Shown here: in pieces, positions 41,890 to 53,208 of the stretch
How positions within the stretch are numbered: position 1 is the first letter of the stretch
How the letters are laid out: each line of letters opens with the position of its first letter
NCBI GenBank assembly: GCA_022606425.2
Contig: JAHDVF020000882.1
Span: 412,001 to 476,000 of the forward strand
Reading direction: 5' to 3'
DNA: 64,000 bases
From: Lepidostoma basale
Lineage: Eukaryota; Arthropoda; Insecta; Trichoptera; Lepidostomatidae
Position numbers and translations under genes: made by a program
The notes under the pieces: model-generated
Database searches by the model: none
What the model was told of the DNA's origin: nothing
Seen by the model: only the letters and a program-made list of their open reading frames with translations

Positions 41890-42395
41890 GAAAAATTAGG
41901 TTACACCCTTAAAAACCGCAAAATACTGATCAACCTGAAACGTAAAGTCTATGAAGCCTGTGTTCTACCAGTTGGTACTTATGGTCTTGAAACTGTAACA
42001 TTGTCCAAAAAAAGTGCCGAGAAACTACGAGTGACCCAAAGAGCCATGTTAGGAACAAGCCTAAAAGACAAAGTCAGAAACGATACGGTGAGAAAAAAAA
42101 ACAAACGTCATTGACATCATCCACCGGGTGGCGACTCTAAAATGGCAATGAGCAGGTCACGTAGCCAGAAGCTCAGACGAAAAAATGAACAACAAGACTG
42201 CTGACTTGGAGACCGTGGATGGCAAAGAGAAGCGCTGGGCGATCGCCACTACGGTGGAAGGATGATCTGAACAGACATGTCGGAATAACCTAGATGCAGT
42301 CCGCACAAGACAGAGTGATATGGAAGATAATGGAGGAGGCCTTTGTCCAGGAGTGGACGGGGATAGGCTGAGGAAGAAGAAGAAGAAGAAGATAT
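41890..42395 (+). mobile_element. LINE-C 3' end with GAA tail
   Basis: The sequence reads YTLKNRKILINLKRKVYEAC, VLPVGTYGLETVTLSKKSAE, KLRVTQRAMLGTSLKDKVRN. After frameshifts come the degraded RWxAGHVARSSDE, PWMAKRSAGRSPLRWKDDL and SAQDRVIWKIMEEAFVQEW segments. The tail is GAAGAAGAAGAAGAAG at 42374-42391. Confidence 0.8.
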
Positions 42396-42898
42396 GTAAT
42401 GAAGTTTAAATTTTTAAATTCTTATACTTATATTTTCTTTTTACCCGTTAATTACCGTCATCTGGGATTGGCTCAACGTGCACGCAGATTCCACACTTTT
42501 CGATTTTGGCCCCTAACTAATGTCGCTTGTGCATAGTTCCATTCTAATGCTAACCCACCACACCAGATTGAGAGCGGGCATTACTGCACGTTATTAAAGT
42601 TGGGATGCTGAACACTTTATTAACAATTTGGTCGCTACCTCTAATGTGATCTAAAGTTGTGACTTCCCCTGCTCATTTTAGAATTTTCATTTTGGTAGCG
42701 CGGAATTTACAGATGAAATTATAAAAAAATGATTTTACGGTGGAATGCCATGTTTGTGTTATGGTTTTGTTTCAGAATTCTAGTAACAACTCAAATTTAC
42801 CAGAAAAATGGGATCCTCCAGACACCATTAGTCTCAACACTCGATATTTGATATAATTAAGCAAAATCAACGAATTACTTTAAAAAAATGAAAGTTAT
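42396..42898. other. No gene seen
   Basis: Single-copy DNA with no recognisable feature. Confidence 0.45.
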
Positions 42899-42899
42899 T

Positions 42900-43278
42900 C
42901 GAAAAGCTATTAAAAATAAAGAAAATATTATAATATATATTATAAATAATCAAATAAATTTAACGTCAAGTCCACTCTTTGATTTATTTCCCTTATTGTA
43001 AGTATTCATAATTACCTGAACCCCAATAAGTGCTTTAAATTATTATTTTAAAATTTAAATTGAATCATATAATATTTGTTATAACAAAAGCATAAACGTT
43101 ACAAAATAAATCTTTATAACATCTGTCAGATCATGTAAACAACAACAATTTTATAATATTTTTATAAATATGTATCTTAATTGAAGAAGGACTCTTTGTC
43201 CAAAACATGCCTATCTAATTTTATTTTTTTAATACAAGTGTTATGTAATCTAAGTGTATAAAAAAGAAAAATAGAAAT
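42900..43278 (+). repeat. Penelope-like terminal repeat fragment, mirror of 25655-25990
   Basis: The order of blocks is the reverse complement of 25655-25990. At 43191-43210 the plus strand reads TTGAAGA-A-GGAC-TCTTT-GTCC-AAAAC-AT-GCC: a decayed hammerhead core with a perfect 4-bp stem II. Confidence 0.65.
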
Positions 43279-43304
43279 AAATTTCTTTGTATTTAATCAT
43301 TGTT

Positions 43305-43622
43305 TATTGTCGCAATGAATATTACGTCAGCGACCGGTACCCAGGACCTACCTGACTCTGGTGACACCGGTGGGAAGAGCAATAAGCCTGCTGAACGCGG
43401 TCTCCTCGGAGATCGACGTCTTTCATATCAGGGAAAGTACGTTCAGAAGACAAATGTTCTTCACTTTAGAGAGTATCTTGTTCTTATTTTCGAACAATCT
43501 CTTAACCGTTCCTGTTAATATATTGTATTTATGAAATTATATTTAACCTATATTTAACCTTAAACATTGATATTGTTTGTAATGTCTATTGAGATAATAA
43601 ACTGATTTGATTTGATTAGTCA
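43305..43622 (+). mobile_element. LINE-G 3' end with AATAAA and TTTGA-type tail
   Basis: One frame reads RPVPRTYLTLVTPVGRAISL, LNAVSSEIDVFHIRESTFRR and QMFFTLESILF, then 3' UTR sequence ending GAGATAATAAACTGATTTGA, TTTGATT. The frame given by the first ATG (43315) is a different one and is not real. Confidence 0.78.
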
Positions 43623-43865
43623 CACCCTTAATTGTTGTTCTAAGACAAATCAATAAACACGATAAATATTTTAATGGACTTCATTTTTAAGATAATAACA
43701 ATAGTATAAGCTGATTAAAAAGGTACAAAAAAAGTTCTTACGTTTATTGTACCTACCTCAAAGAAAACGGTTATTACCCCTGGCTGGACCCAACTGATTT
43801 CTTGCTGGGTATGCTGGACTACCAATCATTGGAAATTAGATGAACTGTCCATTTGGGTGTTCATT

Positions 43866-44120
43866 TTTTACACTGATTCGTGGTCGAATACATTACTCTG
43901 ATATTTTGAATGACTTGACATTGTTTGTCCCTGCCAATTATCTGCGACAAAGGCAACATTGATTATTTCACCTGCCACTGTATAGAACCGATTTGTCTAA
44001 GGTTATGCCCGTGGACAGGGCAATAATCCTTCTAAACCGCATCTCTTCGGATGTGGACATCTTTCACGATAGTGAGGCTACCCTCAGAAAACATCTATCT
44101 CTTTTATAATGTATAAAATT
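43866..44120 (+). mobile_element. LINE-G fragment, second copy nearby
   Basis: The sequence reads HYSDILNDLTLFVPANYLRQ, RQH, a stop, LFHLPLYRTDLSKVMPVDRA, IILLNRISSDVDIFHDSEAT and LRKHLSLL. It resembles the 5757-6012 copy most closely. A 3' UTR may extend to ~44340, ending in an A-run. Confidence 0.75.
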
Positions 44121-44344
44121 GATATTTGCTTCTCTTGTTCTTCTTATTGTTTCTTATTGCTTAATATTTTAATTATCTCGTGTTTTTTTGTGTGCATGTC
44201 TATCGTTTATATTGTAATTTTTAAATTTCTTAATTGTATATTCTGTTTAAAACAGTTTTGTTGTTGTTTTTGTATTCTATAGTCATAAGCGCTTTGGTTA
44301 TACATGTATACTGTAATGTTTATGATTAAAAAAAAAATTGAAAT

Positions 44345-44736
44345 TACTTTTACTAAAAAAAAACATGTTTCTTTAAATTAAATATTATTGATATTTATTT
44401 TGCTTTTTCTGTTAATAAAAATTATAATATAACCAACGTCCAGCTTTTTATAAACGCACTGTCACTCACACTATTGTAAACATTCTCCCCGAAATGAACG
44501 GATTGTACTGATACAAGTACTTTGATAATATATAGGAATAAAATTTTGAAAAGGCACTAGATTTATTTTCTAAGTTTAATGCTATGCGATTGAACAAATG
44601 AAACGTGGGTGGAAAATAACCTTTTGTGGTTTGGATATTATATTATGTAGAAGGATATTCTATTAGGATTACCTTTGAAAAATTATACATTTTTTAAAGA
44701 CAACCTTTCAAGTGATTCAATCGCGAAATTTCTAAG
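44345..44736. other. No gene seen; AT-rich
   Basis: Nothing was recognised. Confidence 0.5.
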
Positions 44737-44737
44737 A

Positions 44738-45027
44738 TCACTAACTAACTAACCATCACGCCGTCTCCCCGAAGGGGTAGGAAGAAAGAATAGAACGCCA
44801 CACTGTTCTGTCCTGACATACTTCTCTCGATTCATCTACATTCATACATCTTGTAATGCACGCACGTCGATTTCTCCGACTCCTCTTTACATTTAATATT
44901 TGATTGATTTGATCGTGCCACGTTTTCCTCGGTCTTCCTCTTTTTATAGCTCCGTTCACGTCGTTTACATATACCTTATTCACCATTCTGTCCTCACTCA
45001 TTCTTTCCATGTGTCCTAAACATCTTA
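44738..45027 (-). mobile_element. LINE-A 3' end interrupted by LINE-G
   Basis: The reading is open from MERMSEDRMVNKVYVNDVNG to a SILSSYPFGETA-like end with stop and TTAG tail. A small deletion removes VGHV. It breaks off where LINE-G sequence starts at ~45028; a further LINE-A piece of the same orientation follows at 45206. Confidence 0.82.
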
Positions 45028-45205
45028 AGTGTTAGTGAAAGTACTTTCAGAAGGCAAATACTCTTAATTCTGGAGAGTGTCCTGTCTTCCTAATGTTGAA
45101 CCATCTCTCATGCGTTTCTGGAAGTATACTATACACAATATATTATTTTACCTGTTCTCAATAGATGCCTTAAAAATAAATTTTGTAATGTCTGTTGTCT
45201 GTTGC
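45028..45205 (+). mobile_element. LINE-G scrap inside LINE-A
   Basis: VSESTFRRQILLILESVLSS and part of the 3' UTR (a CTCAATAGATGCCTTAAA stretch) match LINE-G. About 100 bp of LINE-A are missing at the junction, so insertion was accompanied or followed by a deletion. Confidence 0.7.
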
Positions 45206-45294
45206 CACACATTCGTCTTAGAGATCTCATTTCTACTGCATTTATTATACTTTCATTCTTCTTTTGCGAGTTCCATGCTTCACTTCCATATATA
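45206..45294 (-). mobile_element. LINE-A, upstream remainder of the interrupted copy
   Basis: It encodes the YGSEAWNSQKKNESIINAVE to RRMCG segment on the minus strand. Confidence 0.75.
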
Positions 45295-46334
45295 AAATCA
45301 CAGTGACGAAGTTATACGAATGATATATGTAGATGCCCGTGACTTAAGTTCACTTAGTAGTGTATCTTTGGAATTCTTCGATCGTAATTAGTCGAGCGCC
45401 GGGTTCAATGCGAGACGATACGATTGTTCCCGAAGAGAATATTGGGGAGTGATATTAATATTCGCCCTAAACTTGCCAGCGTACAAGTTAGGTGAGGTGT
45501 GAAGCAAGGGGGTGGGGGGTTGCCTTGAGGAGTAATGGCGCCTCTCGCCGCAAGTGGAACACTTCAGATCCTTGTGTAGAGACCAGTCAAATTATTATCT
45601 TCAACGAGGGGAGTAATCTAGTCTATCTTCTTGGAGCTCGCTGCAATTTCACGAAATGAAATATGAAAACTGCGTTGCTGCACTTTATGAAGTCGTATCG
45701 TATATTTATAGTGCCGGGTGTTTATAAATAATTAAAAATTTAACTAACTTACATGAATATATGAAACAGGTGTGCGAGTACATGAACTGCGTCTCATTTG
45801 TTCAGTTGAAGACGGTTGCAGAAGACCGAGCGCAGTGATAGCCGAAACAGAAGACTTTGGTGTAAACCAATCCTTCTTCTTCTTCCTATTAGTTTAGGTT
45901 GTATGACCTGTTTGTCACGGTGGGTTGTCCTGGAATGATGATGTCCAGTTATCTCTTTGTATATATTATGCGATATGCACCACATAACATAACGGTACAG
46001 GTACAAGTTTCGTACGAAAATAATGTTCTATTTCAACGGCACAGCGTAATATCTGCGAATTTTTTTTTAGTTCAAAGTTTTCCTATTTTTTATTTATTTG
46101 AATTTAGCTTTCAGAACCGGATTTGACGTCAGTAACATAATACTGGCTCCCTCATTCACATAAACAATATGGTATTTTTATTGCATACGTCATCATTATA
46201 ATTATTTTTTAAAATATGATGTTATATAAAGTTCTGTATATCTTCGTCAGCTTGTCTCCATCCACTGCTGGACGTAGCCTCTCCACCTCCATTCACATAC
46301 ACAATATGGTAAGTTTATTCAATTGTAACTTCAT
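45295..46334. other. No host gene seen; LINE-D-like tail scrap at 45868-45960
   Basis: 45300-45700 is balanced single-copy DNA. At 45868-45960 the minus strand resembles the tail of the 46335-46580 element (TTCTTCTTCTTCCTATTAGT, then GTTGTATGACCTGTTTGTC), a short decayed copy. Confidence 0.5.
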
Positions 46335-46580
46335 CATAATTCTTCTTCTACTTCTTCCTCTTAATTTAGGTCGTATGACCTCTTTGTGGCGGTGGGCTGT
46401 CCTGGGATGATGATGTCCAGCCATCTCTCCATCTCTTCGGCGGCCTTCCTGGTAATCTCTTGCTGCTTGGGTTTTTTCTTTAACAATTTTTGCAATTCTT
46501 GTATTCTCCATGTGGTCCACATGGTCTCTTCAAAAGCGCGTGGCCGAGTCATGGGTCGAGAAGATGACCACATTGTAAAA
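46335..46580 (-). mobile_element. LINE-D-like 3' end with GAA tail
   Basis: On the minus strand the end of a LINE ORF (a RRPPKRWRDGWTSSSQDSPP-type reading) is followed by CATACGACCTAAATTAAGAG and GAAGAAGTAGAAGAAGAAT. It parallels the GRPPKRWRDSWESTSQE end of 26140-26812. A third short copy lies at 57425-57495. Confidence 0.65.
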
Positions 46581-46693
46581 TCTGCCCTTTAAATCTCAAT
46601 ACCCCAGAGGGGTTGAGGATGGCCTTTGGCAAAATTGAAATCATTACTTTTAAAATTTAAGACGCTCTTATAATATCACAATTTCTTTATATT

Positions 46694-46815
46694 CAATGAG
46701 AGTGTCGTAATAGCTGTTTTGCCAACCGATGTTGGCATCATCAGGTGTTACAATAAACATGATGATGCCAACATCGATTGGCGAAATAGCTTACGCGACA
46801 TTCTCAGGGAGTAAA
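46694..46815. repeat. Inverted hammerhead-like module (CAGCTGTTTCGCC family)
   Basis: Minus-strand left arm: CTGATGA-T-GCCAAC-ATCG-GTTGGC and then AAAAC instead of GAAAC. Plus-strand right arm: ATGATGA-T-GCCAAC-ATCG-ATTGGC-GAAAT. Stem II is a perfect 6-bp hairpin on the left, but each arm has one core mutation. Confidence 0.72.
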
Positions 46816-46908
46816 AAGAAAATGTGATATTATAGCAGTGTTTTAAATTTTAACAGTAATAATGAAGTATCATAATGTTAAAGTATCATAGTGTTGAGGC
46901 CAAAACTA

Positions 46909-47338
46909 ACTAACTAACTAACTAACAATCACGCCGTCTCCCTAAAGGGGTCGGCAGAAAGAATGGACTGCCAAATTTTTCTTTCCTGACATATTTCTTT
47001 CGCTTCCTCAACATTCATACATCGTGTCATGCACGCGCGTCGATTTCTCTGACTCCTCACATGGCCGACATTCAATATTTGATTTATTTGATCGTGCCAC
47101 GTTTTCGTCAGTTTTCCTCTATTTCTGGTTCCATTTACATCGTTAACATATTTTTTTACCATTCTTTCTTAATTCATTCTTTCCTTTCATTATTTTGTTC
47201 ATAACACCATCATTCGCGCCCCATTCACTTCTTTTATTTTCATTCGACACTCTATCATACACAGAGTATGCACACATTCGTCTAAGAGATATCATTTCTA
47301 CTGCATTTATTCTACTTAGGTACATCCTTCTTTTGCTA
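46909..47338 (-). mobile_element. LINE-A 3' end, long copy with deletion
   Basis: Five TTAG units, terminal block (with CCCTAAAGGGG), GRPRKTW variant (GKLTKTWHDQINQIL) and coding sequence back to SRINAVEMISLRRMCAYSVY. About 40 bp coding GSLRWFGHMERM are missing. 5' end at ~47338. Confidence 0.8.
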
Positions 47339-47344
47339 AAACTA

Positions 47345-47440
47345 TGGATAATTGAGTCTTAAAAAAGAATACCACCAAGATAGAGCGTCCTGGAGACAAC
47401 ATGTTAAGATGGCCGCCCCTTCCGAGAACAAGAAGATATA
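47345..47440 (+). mobile_element. LINE-H 3' fragment
   Basis: EYHQDRASWRQHVKMAAPSE followed by AACAAGAAGATA: the xQDRxxWRxHV pattern shortly before a GAA-like tail marks the very end of another RTE-like family. A related fragment is at 51240-51350. Confidence 0.5.
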
Positions 47441-49188
47441 GTTAATATGAATGTAAAATAATAGAATGTGAATCCAAACGGGAGATAATTTATATCGCTT
47501 TTATCCTCAGTTCTTCGATCCATTTTTCAATACGTCAGAGCGCAGAGAAATGGGAAGATAAATTCACAGACTGATTCCGCGGCCCCTCGCTCTGGAATAA
47601 TGTGTGATGCAAAGTAAAGTTTGATCGAAGGGAACTCGAACAAAATTCGTTCAACGGGGAATTGTGAATAGGCGTTGCTCATTTTTTTCCCTATCCGCTA
47701 TTACGGGGTATAAATTTCCAAAGGAATATTTTTATTCCACTAACCCGGGGTAGTCTGACGGTTAAACAAATGTTCAAAAGTTAAGCGTACCGGCGCAACA
47801 GCTCACGCCTCTCGCTTTTAAAGTGTGGATTCAGCGGGCCAGCGGGGCGTTTAGCAGCATCCGCTTGGGCAGAGTAGCACGTCCTTGTTGTCTAGAGGCG
47901 GAAACTCCAACTTACAGGTGTAGCACTTTTATTCCAACTATAAAACACGGGTTTCATTTATGCTGTAAGTTTTAGGCGCTCTGCACTCTCGCACTAGCTC
48001 GCCTCCCGTCCTCACCCACCCCCCGCGGACTACTTCTAAAATGATTGCATCCCATTCTCACACTAAAGTTTGTGCGCGAACTTGGTGCATATTATCCCTT
48101 TGCCGTCAAAACATACTGAATGGCTTCCAAAGATTAAAAGAAGCCAATTAAACAGTGAAAGGTGCGCCCACAAGTCTTTACAAATATCGCATTTCAGTTA
48201 TTAATGCTAAGCTTGTAAAAAACTCCGAAGAGCGACATTTTGCTATTGAATTTCTCGGGATTTATTTTCAAGGGAGTGCCAATTACTGAAAGCTTTTTTA
48301 ACGCTGCAAATTCTGCACCAATGCACTTACAGGTAAATACATCCCAGTTAACGGGCACGTTTTTACATTCCAAGCGACGCGGAAGATTTTTTACAGGTAT
48401 TTAAAAGTGACGGAAGTGTTTAACTGTAAATTTTGCTAATGGAAAACGATTTAAACTTCAACTTGATTCAGAAATAAATTTGTAGAGAAATTGCTTTAAA
48501 GGAAAACATGGATACATAATCCCATTCTATATAAACTTTTCAAACTTTCTTTAAAGGTAAAGTTTTATTAAATTAACGACAATTCTCAATGCCCAAATAT
48601 TTATTATAATAGCATAATTAGAATTACTGAATCGGCAACGTAAAATAGTTAAAAAACAGGTTTTATGTTGGTATTCTGAAAAATATTTTATAATACTTAA
48701 TTGACTTAAAGGAATTAACCAAAGTTTTTAAAATGGCTGTAAAAAGTTTTACCCTTTATAAGTACGGGAGCGAGTTAATCGCCTTACCCATGAGCGCTCG
48801 CCATTTTCCGCCGGGCGATGCTAAAGAATAAAGAACACACATAAACTGTTGGTCCAGCTACGCTTCCGCGCTAGTGGATTTCTTCTAACGGCGCTTCTCG
48901 CATTTTGAAATTAACTTTAAAGATTGGAGAGGACGGGCCTGCACTCATGCGCTGATTCATATGCCATATATTCACATTTCTTTTGTTTAACACGTGCATA
49001 AAGAGATTTGTTGGAGTATAAACGTTTTGTGTTTGAATCTGACGCTTTAAAAAGGTGTATTGTATTTTTTATCATACATTTAAAAATTGCATTTAAATTA
49101 CAGAACATCCATAAAAAAAAGATCTCATAAAACTACAATAGATAACAGCACATGTATCATATATGCTGTTATCAGGTCACTAAGAAGA
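47441..49188. other. No gene seen; longest repeat-poor stretch
   Basis: About 1.7 kb without a recognised element. 47500-48150 and 48760-48950 are GC-richer with many CpG and might be conserved non-coding DNA. I find no ORF with a known domain and no splice-bounded coding pattern that I would trust. Confidence 0.45.
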
Positions 49189-49189
49189 A

Positions 49190-49418
49190 AACTAACTAAC
49201 TTACTAACCATCACGCCGTCTCCCCGAAGGGGTAGGCAGAAATAATGGACTGCCACACTTTTCTGACATATTTCTCTCGCTTACTCAACATTCATACATC
49301 GTGTCATGCACGCGCGTCGATTTCTCTGACTCCTCACATGGCCGACATTCAATATTTGATTTATTTGATTGTGCCACGTTTTCCTCGGACTTCCTCTATT
49401 TCTGGTTCCATTTACATA
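49190..49418 (-). mobile_element. LINE-A 3' end (left half of a fused head-to-head pair)
   Basis: TTAG tail, terminal block, GRPRKTW block back to the NGT(R/K)NRG segment. Its 5' end meets a LINE-A of opposite orientation with no gap. Confidence 0.8.
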
Positions 49419-49823
49419 CTAAGAAGAATGTGCGGAAAAACAATGTATGATAGAATATCTAATGATGAAGTAAGAAAGGAATGTAAGGCGGGATGAATGC
49501 GTGATAAATAAAATTAAGAAAGGGTCACTAAGATAGTTTGGACTAGTAGAACGAATGGATGAGGGAAGAATGGTTAAAAAGATATACACGAGTAGTGTGA
49601 ATGGGAAATGATGTCGAGGAAGGCCAAGGAAGACATGGAATGACCAAATTTATCAATTACTGGCCATGTTCGAAGTAGAAACAATCGACGAGCGTGCATG
49701 TCACGATGTGTGAATGTGGAAGAGTCTCGAGAATTATGCCAGGATGGAACGATGTGGTGATCCATCCTCTCTGCCTATTCTCCGGGGAAACGGCGTGATG
49801 GTTAGTTAGTTAGTTAGTTAGTT
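49417..49823 (+). mobile_element. LINE-A (diverged) 3' end, right half of the pair
   Basis: RRMCGKTMYDRISNDEVRKE, KKGSLR, ERMDEGRMVKKIYTSSVNGK, SRKAKEDMEWPNLSITG-like frame-shifted part, NRRACMSRCVNVEESRELCQ and an end with GGGGAAACGGCGTGATGG plus five TTAG units. Wording is between subfamilies 1 and 2 (KTMYDRISN as in 37.5 kb, but a TTAG tail). Confidence 0.8.
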
Positions 49824-49829
49824 TTGAAA

Positions 49830-49928
49830 CTTAACTTACTTATTAATCATCACACCATTTTTCTAAAGGGGTGGATAATGGAATCCCAAACCAGACTTTC
49901 CTGACATATTTTGTCTCCTCTCATTTAT
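49830..49928 (-). mobile_element. LINE-A relic
   Basis: A degraded tail (CTTACTTATTAATCATCACA on the plus strand) and terminal block lead into a TTTCCTGACATATTT segment. About 100 bp only. Confidence 0.55.
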
Positions 49929-49934
49929 TGAGTG

Positions 49935-50300
49935 ATACTTTAATTATTAAAAAAAACATCATCATCATTCTCAGCTTTACAACCCTTGGTGGATCTGAGC
50001 TCCCGAAAATGGTCAACATACTGCCTTGTCTGTGGCCACCATCTCCAAGTATTGCTGCTCCAGGGAGTAACAGTATGCCACGACACCATCCAATCGTTGC
50101 AGTCTCGGCATGCTGACGCTTCTTTGCTCTTTCGGACTGTTAAACAATATCTTGATGCTTCGGCAGATGCGTCGCCTTGCTGTCATTAGATTGAAACCGG
50201 AGAAGAAGAAACCACATCCTTTTTGGGAGCTTCAGATCCCCCATGCGGTGCAAATGACCCAGTCAAACTAAACGTTTTATGGAATAGATCGTTGAGTTCT
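49935..50300 (-). mobile_element. LINE-F fragment, rearranged
   Basis: On the minus strand: VxLGHLHRMGDLKLPKR at the right, a short inserted stretch, then PKEQRSVSMPRLQRLDGVVA, YCYSLEQQYLEMVATDKAVC and a GATGATGATG tail at the left. This parallels 51840-52100 (LGHLHRIGDLELPKTVLYDN, GRRSVGRPRMRWLDGAVADC). Confidence 0.7.
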
Positions 50301-50301
50301 T

Positions 50302-50537
50302 TTTGATTGAAGAAAGAATGTTTAATAAAGTATATATAAACGGAACTATTGTAGAAATAAAGCAAGACCGATCAAAACGTAGCATGATTAAATCGATCAA
50401 ATGTTAAATGTCGGCCACGTGATGAGTCGAAGAAATCGACTTGCGTGTATGATGCGAGGTATGAATGTAGAGAAAACAATTTCAAGAAAATACAGTTTGC
50501 CAATCGGGGAGACAGCGTGATTGTTAGTTAGTTAGAG
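50302..50537 (+). mobile_element. LINE-A 3' end, decayed
   Basis: From the ERMFNKVYINGT segment through TWHDxINQML to a shortened terminal block (TCGGGGAGACAGCGTGATTG) and TTAG tail. The segment WRSILSAYP is largely deleted. Confidence 0.72.
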
Positions 50538-51238
50538 TTTATTTATCTTTGGCGTGTACCTAATGTATCTAGCTTTCACATAGTACAACGATATAGAGTT
50601 ACTATGGTCGTTTAAAGAAGATACTTGTGGACGTGGTATAGTTCGGACAGGATCACTCGCTGCGTTATTTCCGCTTTAGTCAGACGTTCCTAGAGTAGAC
50701 GCTTGTTCAAGGCCCCGCGGAATCTTCTCGGTTTGCGCTCAATAATACACCGTTTGCCGATACACATTCCTGAACGATTCACTTGATCTGCGGAGCGAGG
50801 AATTTCTAAAGATACATGGATGGAAACTTTGCGAGCGTTAAACATTCAATTGGCTAGTATATTCTAGCAGTTCCCATCTAGTGGAATTGAAAATATCTTC
50901 AATTATTTGTTCACTGCAAAACAGTTAATCTAAAATCTAAGGGATTTTTTTTCACGTCTGCAAATTTTCGATTTTCACAATTTTGTTAAAAATTAAATAT
51001 CTATTCTCTTTAATTTCATTTTTACTGCTTTCGTACTGAAATGTGAAGTTTAAACATATACGTTACTAAAAACTTTAATACGACATCGCCATATCCCCAT
51101 GATCTAACGATTTCAATTTTAATTAATTTGTCTGATACCTTACCGTTTAACTCTAAATTAAGATAATATGATCGTGATTATAAAAAAATTATTAAACATA
51201 TTTCATAAACCCAAGTTGAAAAAATTCAATAAAATTTA
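50538..51238. other. No gene seen; single-copy, GC-richer 50560-50900
   Basis: No domain recognised and no repeat match. Confidence 0.45.
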
Positions 51239-51239
51239 T

Positions 51240-51352
51240 ATACCGGTGGGATCCGATTTCCTTTGGGTGATGCCACAAAGAACAGACAGTCCTGGAGACG
51301 CCATAGAAGAAGAGCTGGCTAGGAAGATGAAGAAGAAGATTAAAAATAATAT
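51240..51352 (+). mobile_element. LINE-H 3' fragment with GAA tail
   Basis: One frame reads KNRQSWRRHRRRAG, a stop, EDEEED from GAAGATGAAGAAGAAG. It is the same sort of terminal W-R-x-H block as at 47345. Confidence 0.55.
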
Positions 51353-51464
51353 TCTAGATATTAACGCGTTTTGAGTTTAGCCACTATGCTGAATTTTTAT
51401 TATACTTCTGTAGCGAAGCGGTGTATTAGTTTTAAATTATTACCGTTATCGGGGATAAACAAAT

Positions 51465-52105
51465 AACTTCAAATTTGAAACCGCGGAACATTTCACGTAC
51501 CTAGGCTCCTTAGCTAACAAAATAAACGATGTCAGTGAAGAGATTGGAAAAAGGATATTCACAGCAAACAGATGCTACGTTGGCCTCAATAAGCACTTAC
51601 AGTCGCGTTTACTGTTCAGAAAGACAAAGACCACGCTGTATAAAACGCTGATTAGACCAGTTCAAACATAATCCTCGTTTACTTGTACACTCACTAAACG
51701 TGATGAAATAAAGATGAACTGCTTCGAAAGGAAGATCCTCCGCAGAATCTTTGGAACCATTAAGGATGGTCAGACGTGGAAAAGGAGATACAACACAGAG
51801 CTCTACAATCTATACCAGGACGTCAACGTGGTCAAGTTTATAAAGATTAACAGACTGAGCTGGCTAGGGCACTTGCACCGCATAGGGGATCTGGAGCTCC
51901 CCAAAACAGTATTGTATGACAATCCAGTAGGGCGAAGAAGCGTCGGCAGGCCGAGAATGCGATGGTTGGATGGTGCCGTGGCAGACTGTCGGGTCCTGGA
52001 GCAGCAAGACTGGGAAGTGGCGGCCAGAGACAGGATAGGATGTAGATGTTTCTTGGAGGAGGCTAAGACCCATCAAGGGTAGTAGCGCCGCAAAAGAAGA
52101 AGAAA
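51465..52105 (+). mobile_element. LINE-F (RTE-like) C-terminal region with GAA tail
   Basis: TAEHFTYLGSLANKINDVSE, EIGKRIFTANRCYVGLNKHL and LLFRKTKTTLYKTLIRPVQT precede an ORF (from ~51700) with NCFERKILRRIFGTIKDGQT, NVVKFIKINRLSWLGHLHRI, RSVGRPRMRWLDGAVADC and WEVAARDRIGCRCFLEEAKT. It stops after THQG and continues GCCGCAAAAGAAGAAGAAAA. The YLG, LYKTLIRPV, ERKILRRIFG, WLGHLxRI and GRPxxRWLD blocks are the C-terminal half of an RTE-like reverse transcriptase. A stop follows PVQT. Confidence 0.83.
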
Positions 52106-53208
52106 ACGAATATTTTAAATAGTTTAAAATAAAAATCATTAGATAGAAATTCACTGATAACTGCTTTCTTTAAGGTACGAACATTCTTGAAGCTAGAGAT
52201 ATTTATCTGAAGACTAAAGATTCGTTAGACATTATAATTAAAGCCCAGAATCATTTTAGTTATGTGTAAGTTATGTACAAATATTTGAGAAACTCACAGT
52301 GTTTGTATACGAATATGAATATAATCCATAATGGTTGGCTTTTGCTGAAATTAAATTGTGAACCGATTAGTTAAATATTTGTGGATGTATATATGCTCTA
52401 GCAATTAGTTGCGATAACAGAAAACAAAACTAATAATTCCCATCCTCAATAGTTAGACATATTCCCACGCCGCCGCCCAAATAGCACATGTCGGGGAATA
52501 TTCGGAGTGGCGCGTAACTAAAACCACTTTATTATTTACCGACCATTATATGTAGCTAACCGCCGGGCGGGATACGCTTCGTTAGACCCACGCTAAATTG
52601 CATGATGCAATATCGAATGTCGTATTTTATATGTACCTATCATTTCAGGGAAATGAATAAACACTAACATTAATGGCTAATGATATGTAATTCCCTTGAT
52701 ATACGGTTTATTACCTCAACATTAAACAATACTTTTCATGTATTTAAATATGCACAGTCGGTCGATTGAGGTGAATACGCATTTTAGAGGTATGATATTT
52801 TCATAATTAAACAATATGTTTAATGAGTTTAAAACTTTGTATTATTTTATTGAGTACAAATGGATGTATAAAGTATAATATAATGTAGAGATAGATTTTT
52901 TTTTAAATGAAAATGTATGCAATGAATAGAATACATAAGAAAAATTCAGTATGATTCAGGTATATTTTTAAAGGTTTCGTCGAAAAGCAGCGTATCACTT
53001 TTTCCAAAAGTCTTTTTTTCTATTAGAAAAATCTACAGATTTCATATTAGTACCGTAAATAAAGGTATATTTTAAATTATGAAGAAGGTATCACGTTATT
53101 AGATTGTTGTAACATTAAAAAAAAATCTTATTTATTTGCGCAAATAAGTTGCTTAGCTAAATAATTTTATAAACTGACTTACATTTTTGATGAATGTTGT
53201 GCTTCAAC
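52106..53208. other. No gene seen
   Basis: 52440-52640 is GC-richer and single-copy. The rest is AT-rich. Confidence 0.45.

Noticed and set aside
49800..49823. Telomeric TTAGG-like repeat
   Set aside because: The unit is TTAG, not TTAGG, and every array but one is attached to a LINE-A or SINE-A 3' end.
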